From Neomesorhizobium albiziae (lineage in GTDB: Bacteria; Pseudomonadota; Alphaproteobacteria; Rhizobiales; Rhizobiaceae): 64,000 nt of DNA. Where the stretch lies: positions 42,818 to 106,817 of the forward strand of contig NZ_FOSL01000014.1 in assembly GCF_900114255.1 (NCBI RefSeq). The letters are read 5' to 3'. The notes beneath the pieces were generated by a model that saw only the letters and a program-made list of their open reading frames with translations, was not told the DNA's origin and did not search any database. How positions within the stretch are numbered: the stretch's first letter is position 1; the number at the start of each line of letters is the position of its first letter. This document shows, one piece after another, positions 60,216 to 64,000 of the stretch. Made by a program: the position numbers and the translations under genes.

Positions 60216-61232
60216 ATGAAAGCCATCGGATACAGGAACGCCGGCAGCATCGACCGCCCGGACTCACTCGAGTTTATCGACCTGCCACGCCCCGTTGCTT
60301 CCGGCCGCGACGTGCTGGTCGAGGTGGAGGCCATCTCCGTCAATCCAGTCGACACCAAGCTGCGGCAGGGCATGTCGCCCGTTGCTGGAGAATACAAGGT
60401 GGTAGGTTGGGACGTCGCCGGCCGCGTCGTGGAAGCGGGAGAGCAGGTCACGTCGTTGAAGGCCGGTGACGATGTTTATTATGCGGGTTCGATCGCTCGG
60501 CCCGGTGCCAACAGCCAGTTCCACCTGGTTGATGAACGGATCGTTGGCCACAAGCCGAAGACGCTGTCGCACGCCGAGGCGGCGGCGCCGCCGTTGACCA
60601 CGATCACCGCCTGGGAAATGCTGTTTGACCGGCTTGACATCCGACGGCCCGTGCCGGGTGCCGCGATCGTGATCGTCGGCGGAGCGGGTGGCGTCGGCTC
60701 GATCGCCATACAGCTCGCCCGAGTGTTGTCGGACGTGGTCGTAATCGCAACCGCGTCGCGCCAGGAGACGAAAGACTGGGTGGCCGAACTCGGCGCCCAC
60801 CACGTCATCGACCACAGCAAGCCGATCGCCGAACAGGTTGCCGCCTTCGGGTTCGGCGCGCCGGCCTTCGTATTTTCCACGACCGAGACGGACCGCCATC
60901 TCGATCAGATCGCGGAGCTCATTGCTCCCCAGGGTCGATTCGGGCTAATCGATGATCCCAAGGCGCTTAGCATCCAGCCGTTCAAGCGCAAATCGGTCTC
61001 AATTCACTGGGAGCTGATGTTCACCCGTTCGATGTTCCAAACACCGGACATGGATCAGCAGGCTAAGCTGCTCAACGAGGTTGCGAAGCTCGTCGACGAC
61101 GGTACGGTCCGAACCACCCTGAAAAAAGTCCTGCGCCCTATCGATCCGGCCAATCTGAAGCAAGCCCACGCCTTGATCGAAAGCGGGCGCTCCAAAGGTA
61201 AGAATCGTGCTGGAAGGCTTTTGACAGAATGA
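60216..61232 (+). CDS. Zinc-type alcohol dehydrogenase-like MDR quinone oxidoreductase
   Basis: A 338-residue MDR protein of the zinc-binding alcohol dehydrogenase family (ZADH2/QOR-like). N-terminal pattern is VEAISVNPVDTKLRQG; the NADPH fold is VIVGGAGGVGSIAIQLAR; the end is RSKGKNRAGRLLTE. Structural zinc Cys residues are absent, so an NADPH quinone or enone reductase is likely. ATG 60216 has CAGGAGCAG upstream. It is divergent from an hxlR gene, which probably represses it until electrophile stress. Confidence 0.9.
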   Translation: MKAIGYRNAGSIDRPDSLEFIDLPRPVASGRDVLVEVEAISVNPVDTKLRQGMSPVAGEYKVVGWDVAGRVVEAGEQVTSLKAGDDVYYAGSIARPGANSQFHLVDERIVGHKPKTLSHAEAAAPPLTTITAWEMLFDRLDIRRPVPGAAIVIVGGAGGVGSIAIQLARVLSDVVVIATASRQETKDWVAELGAHHVIDHSKPIAEQVAAFGFGAPAFVFSTTETDRHLDQIAELIAPQGRFGLIDDPKALSIQPFKRKSVSIHWELMFTRSMFQTPDMDQQAKLLNEVAKLVDDGTVRTTLKKVLRPIDPANLKQAHALIESGRSKGKNRAGRLLTE

Positions 61233-61545
61233 AAGTTCAGGCCCGCACGACCGCGCGAAGCGAACGTGGGTTACGTGGTGTGGAGATGTCCACACGTGCC
61301 GGGAATTCGGGGCAGATAGCGGCGGAATTCGAGCATAGTCTCAGCCGCGCCATTTCAGGTAGGCAAGGCGCCGTCAAGGACCGCCAATCGGCCCCGCAGT
61401 CCCGCAGACTAAATCGCAGACCAATTTCTTTGTCCAGTCTGCGGTGCCCGCTAAGTTCCTGAAATTATGGCGCTCCGACGGGATGAAACTGGGCACCGCT
61501 ATGTTATTGTAGCGCCTATATAATTTTTACGGCGCACTCCGGCGG
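61233..61545. other. Convergent intergenic region, nothing recognised
   Basis: About 310 bases between the converging MDR and hipA genes. A plus-strand frame (61229-61462) has no family features. The last 60 bases are AT-rich and could terminate hipBA, but no clear hairpin was found. Confidence 0.35.
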
Positions 61546-62805
61546 TCACTCGCCGTCTGTAATCCGCAGCAAATGTGTCGCGCGCGTCCCTATGACGGCG
61601 CGTATGGCTTTGAGGATATCGTGGGCGATGCCCGCTTCCTCGAACTCCGCCAGAAGTTTGTCGGCTTCACCCGTTATGTGCCCTGCGAGATCAGCCATAT
61701 CCTTCATCAACAGGCGCTTCGCGCCCTTGGTTTCCGGAACGAGGGCCAGCCACTGCTTCAAGTGAATCGTGTCGGGAACAGATCGTCCGCCGATGGCCAT
61801 AGCGAGTTTCTTCGACAGCCGCGAATAGGCTGCCGTGCTGACCACATCATAAAGCGGCGCGAGGTCCGGGACCGTATCGCGATACAGCAAGGAGTAGTTT
61901 TTGCCGTGGGCGTCGGCATTGCCAACGAGGTAGTGGAAGATGATCATGCGGATAAAGCTTAGCCGGTTCGCAGCCGGGCGGGCGGTGGCGCGGTCAATTA
62001 AGTCGAGCGAGCTTTGGGTTCCGGGGCCGCCTTCTTCTTCGTATTTGAGTTCGGGCGGCACGCTCAGGGCCTGACAGAAGTCTTCCTGATGCAGACGGGT
62101 GATGGAGCCATCTTTGTGCAGTACACGGTCGTAGCGCTTGACCAGCAGGAACGAGACCGCGCCGGCACGGCGCATATCAACCACGGGCACCGGCAGCTTC
62201 AGGCGCGCGGCAAGGCGCAAGCAGAATAGTTCGTTCTCGACGGTGCCATCGAGCGCCTGAATGAAGGGCTTGAGGATATGGGTGGTCGGGCGGCCGCCCT
62301 TGGCGAGCCCGATATCTTCTCCATCGACGCAGACGGCGAGTTTGTCCTGCGCTCCGGCGAGGGAAAGGCGAACGCCCTCCTCGCCCCCGAGCAGGGGACG
62401 TTCGCGCAGCTTGCCGAGTATTTCTTCGAGCCGCGCCGTGCTCAGAACTTCGACCCCGTCGTCATCCGAAGCAGGCGGACCTTCTCCTGTCGGATAAAGC
62501 GAGAGGGCTCCAGCGCACTCCCCGCCGATCACTTCAAGCAGGCCGAAGGCATTGCCCGCTGAGATGCCAAGCGCGCCCGCCAGACGCTGCCGGGCGCCTT
62601 CATCCGGAAGAAGACCTGAAAAAAAAGGTCTGACAATGCGGTCCGTATGAGCAGCTTCCTGCAGCGGCATGGAAAAAGAGATCGCGCGCGGCTCCCGTCC
62701 CGAAAGGTAGTCGCGGTCATAGGAATAGCTGAGAGCGCCGCCATCATCCTGACCGAGTGCACCCGCTTTCGCTTCGCCAAACCAGACGTCAAGAAGCTGC
62801 GTCAC
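61546..62805 (-). CDS. hipA: HipA-family serine/threonine kinase toxin
   Basis: A 419-residue HipA: N-terminal domain (1 to about 105), then the kinase core with RLSLAGAQDKLA (Ser148 aligns with the autophosphorylated Ser150 of E. coli HipA), ATP Lys179 in THILKP, catalytic Asp298 in GNADAHGKNYS, and Mg-binding Asp320 in LAPLYDVV. Active HipA phosphorylates glutamyl-tRNA synthetase and induces persistence. All catalytic residues are present. Start overlaps hipB stop by four bases (ATGA). Confidence 0.93.
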   Translation of the reverse strand: MTQLLDVWFGEAKAGALGQDDGGALSYSYDRDYLSGREPRAISFSMPLQEAAHTDRIVRPFFSGLLPDEGARQRLAGALGISAGNAFGLLEVIGGECAGALSLYPTGEGPPASDDDGVEVLSTARLEEILGKLRERPLLGGEEGVRLSLAGAQDKLAVCVDGEDIGLAKGGRPTTHILKPFIQALDGTVENELFCLRLAARLKLPVPVVDMRRAGAVSFLLVKRYDRVLHKDGSITRLHQEDFCQALSVPPELKYEEEGGPGTQSSLDLIDRATARPAANRLSFIRMIIFHYLVGNADAHGKNYSLLYRDTVPDLAPLYDVVSTAAYSRLSKKLAMAIGGRSVPDTIHLKQWLALVPETKGAKRLLMKDMADLAGHITGEADKLLAEFEEAGIAHDILKAIRAVIGTRATHLLRITDGE

Positions 62806-63029
62806 GGCGCACTCTCCCGCCGGCTGCCTATGGAAACGGTGAGCCCCAAAGAAGCCGCTACCTGCAACGCGCGGCCGACCTGACAGCTTTCCTTTCCAGC
62901 TTCGAGTTCGCGCACAAAGCGCACCCCGACCCCGGTCAGCCCGGCGAGCTGCTCCTGAGTAAGTTTTTGCGCCTTGCGCTCCTTGCGGATGAGCAGGCCA
63001 AGGCTTTCTGTGTCTGTTATCGTTGGCAT
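62802..63029 (-). CDS. hipB: HipB-family XRE antitoxin
   Basis: A 75-residue helix-turn-helix protein: LGLLIRKERKAQKLTQEQLAGLTGVGVRFVRELEAGKESCQVGRAL. It neutralises HipA and represses the operon from TCCC-N4-GGGA operators located immediately upstream, the first only a few bases from its start codon. Confidence 0.93.
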   Translation of the reverse strand: MPTITDTESLGLLIRKERKAQKLTQEQLAGLTGVGVRFVRELEAGKESCQVGRALQVAASLGLTVSIGSRRESAP

Positions 63030-63031
63030 AA

Positions 63032-63147
63032 ATCGTCCCTATCGGGATGATTGTAGCAGTTCACAGGAGGCAAAACCACAAAAAGAACCGATCGGGACGA
63101 TTATAGGGCAAGTGTCAGCCAACGGATAAAAAACATCCCGTACGGGA
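63032..63147. promoter_or_regulatory. hipBA operator array
   Basis: TCCCTATCGGGA (63036-63047, inside the longer repeat ATCGTCCC/GGGATGAT) and TCCCGTACGGGA (63136-63147) are palindromes exactly 100 bp apart. A half-site GGGACGAT at 63094-63101 repeats the outer arm of the first. E. coli HipB uses TATCC-N8-GGATA-type sites, so multiple operators are expected; binding here is inferred. Confidence 0.65.
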
Positions 63148-63638
63148 CTATTGGCCCGGTGGCGTGCCCTGCCCACCCACGGGAGGAACGTACGCTTTTC
63201 GGTTCTGCTTTGGTGGTGCGTTCTGAAGCCTCTTTCGCGCAAGGGATCGTTACCTGCAAGGACCGAGACGCCAAGCGGCTCGGGGCGCGCGCCGAAGCGA
63301 GAGCACAAGCGGACGGTAGAGCCCGGCCCGCCAGCGTGCGAAAACTAGCAATAGTCATCCGACGCGAGCGTCCCGAGTCAGTCGGCCAGCTGCCACCGCC
63401 TAAAATTGGCTACGAGTGCCAGTTCATCAACAAATCTCGCGCCACAACGAAAAGCGCAGCCGTTCGTGCGGTCTTTCCGATTTCGCCGAACCGTTCGGCC
63501 GCCCTTGGCCCATTCCCCAGCTTCGGCCGCGCAGCTACGCGCGAGATGCAGCGATTCTGGATTTACAAGTTTCGTGTATTTCGCCCCATTTCCGCCGGCG
63601 GTGCTTGCGAGAATCCAAGCTTAGTCAACCTATGGAAC
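63148..63638. other. Intergenic region, no gene recognised
   Basis: About 490 bases between hipB and the dioxygenase gene. Several overlapping GC-rich frames exist on both strands without ribosome binding sites or family patterns. Confidence 0.35.
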
Positions 63639-64000
63639 GTGCCAGTGCCTACCCGTCGAACCATCCTTTCCGGCTTCGTCGCTGCGCCGATTGTGATGCC
63701 GAGGCTTGGACATACCGCAGGCGTTCCGGAAGAGCTGCGACTTACGCCAGATTGCGTGGATGATGACGATCTTACGCCGGCGCAGACCGAAGGGCCGTAT
63801 TTCACTCCGAAGAGCCCCGAGAAGCGAGATTTTGCAAGTGACGCACCGGCCGGCGAACGCATAACCATTGCTGGTTACGTGTTGACCCGGAATTGCGAAC
63901 CGGTGGAACAGGCTCTCGTGGAACTGTGGCATGCCGATCAAACCGGGACCTACGACAACACCGGCTTCAAACTCCGCGGACATCAATTCACCGATGCTGA
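63639..64000 (+). CDS. Intradiol ring-cleavage dioxygenase (partial, cut by window end)
   Basis: About 120 N-terminal residues run off the window. A twin-Arg leader (PTRRTILSGFVAAPIV) is followed by the intradiol dioxygenase start: TEGPYFTPKSPEKRDF, ITIAGYVLTRNCEPVEQALV and ELWHADQTGTYDN, which contains the first iron-ligand Tyr. Exported intradiol dioxygenases resemble the protocatechuate 3,4-dioxygenase beta family but with unknown aromatic substrates. The frame opens at GTG 63639 or GTG 63645; no in-frame ATG is near. The remaining iron ligands lie beyond the end. Confidence 0.82.
   Translation, partial: MPVPTRRTILSGFVAAPIVMPRLGHTAGVPEELRLTPDCVDDDDLTPAQTEGPYFTPKSPEKRDFASDAPAGERITIAGYVLTRNCEPVEQALVELWHADQTGTYDNTGFKLRGHQFTDA

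Overview
The window is a GC-rich alphaproteobacterial chromosome segment. It most resembles Hyphomicrobiales of the Mesorhizobium/Phyllobacteriaceae type. The reasons are the Sinorhizobium-style ectoine uptake and catabolism cluster (ehuABCD-eutABC-doeAB with enuR), a poly-HAMP hybrid kinase, a rhizobial/Brucella-type porin, minCDE in C-D-E order, and the overall gene style. No tRNA, rRNA, CRISPR array or intact insertion sequence was found by eye.

Layout. 1-2.3 kb: a PRC-barrel protein and an HtrA-like protein that has lost its whole catalytic triad. 2.3-10.1 kb: two adjacent soluble hybrid histidine kinases, the first with nine near-identical 92-residue HAMP units. 10.3-17.3 kb (minus strand): a PQQ-type sugar dehydrogenase, a triheme cytochrome c, a CtaG-like assembly factor, a small membrane protein, a fused subunit I+III and a cytochrome-c-tailed subunit II, that is, a caa3-type oxidase with a likely periplasmic electron donor. 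18.0-32.3 kb: complete ectoine/hydroxyectoine import and degradation to aspartate. Transporter and first enzymes are on the minus strand; the regulators are EnuR (minus) and an Lrp/AsnC protein (plus); the dehydrogenase, transaminase and an MDR oxidoreductase are on the plus strand.

32.7-36.5 kb (minus strand): a tightly coupled three-gene operon of an N-formylglutamate-amidohydrolase-like protein, a DUF1704/QEGLA metallopeptidase-like protein and a glutathione-synthetase-like ATP-grasp ligase. Its biochemical role is not known to me and it is the best candidate here for an undescribed pathway. 37.7-46.9 kb: a TetR repressor, a two-winged-helix regulator, a porin, and an RND efflux operon. 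Two copies of one double operator (GTTAC-N6-GTAAC twice, 25 bp apart) lie in front of tetR and in front of the pump; beside the pump copy sits a TetR-like protein reduced to its C-terminal domain.

46.9-53.5 kb is a decayed accessory stretch: VOC and DUF899 proteins, a 5'-truncated nucleotidyltransferase abutting an isochorismatase tail, a Fic N-terminal scrap beside an intact Fic gene, a frameshifted vapC beside an intact antitoxin, mazEF, and a truncated receiver domain. 53.5-64 kb: minCDE, an in-frame chimera of two gene remnants, a secreted yellow/MRJP-family protein with an orphan TRAP binding protein and a LysR regulator, a divergent HxlR/MDR pair, hipBA with repeated operators, and the start of a Tat-exported intradiol dioxygenase cut by the window end.
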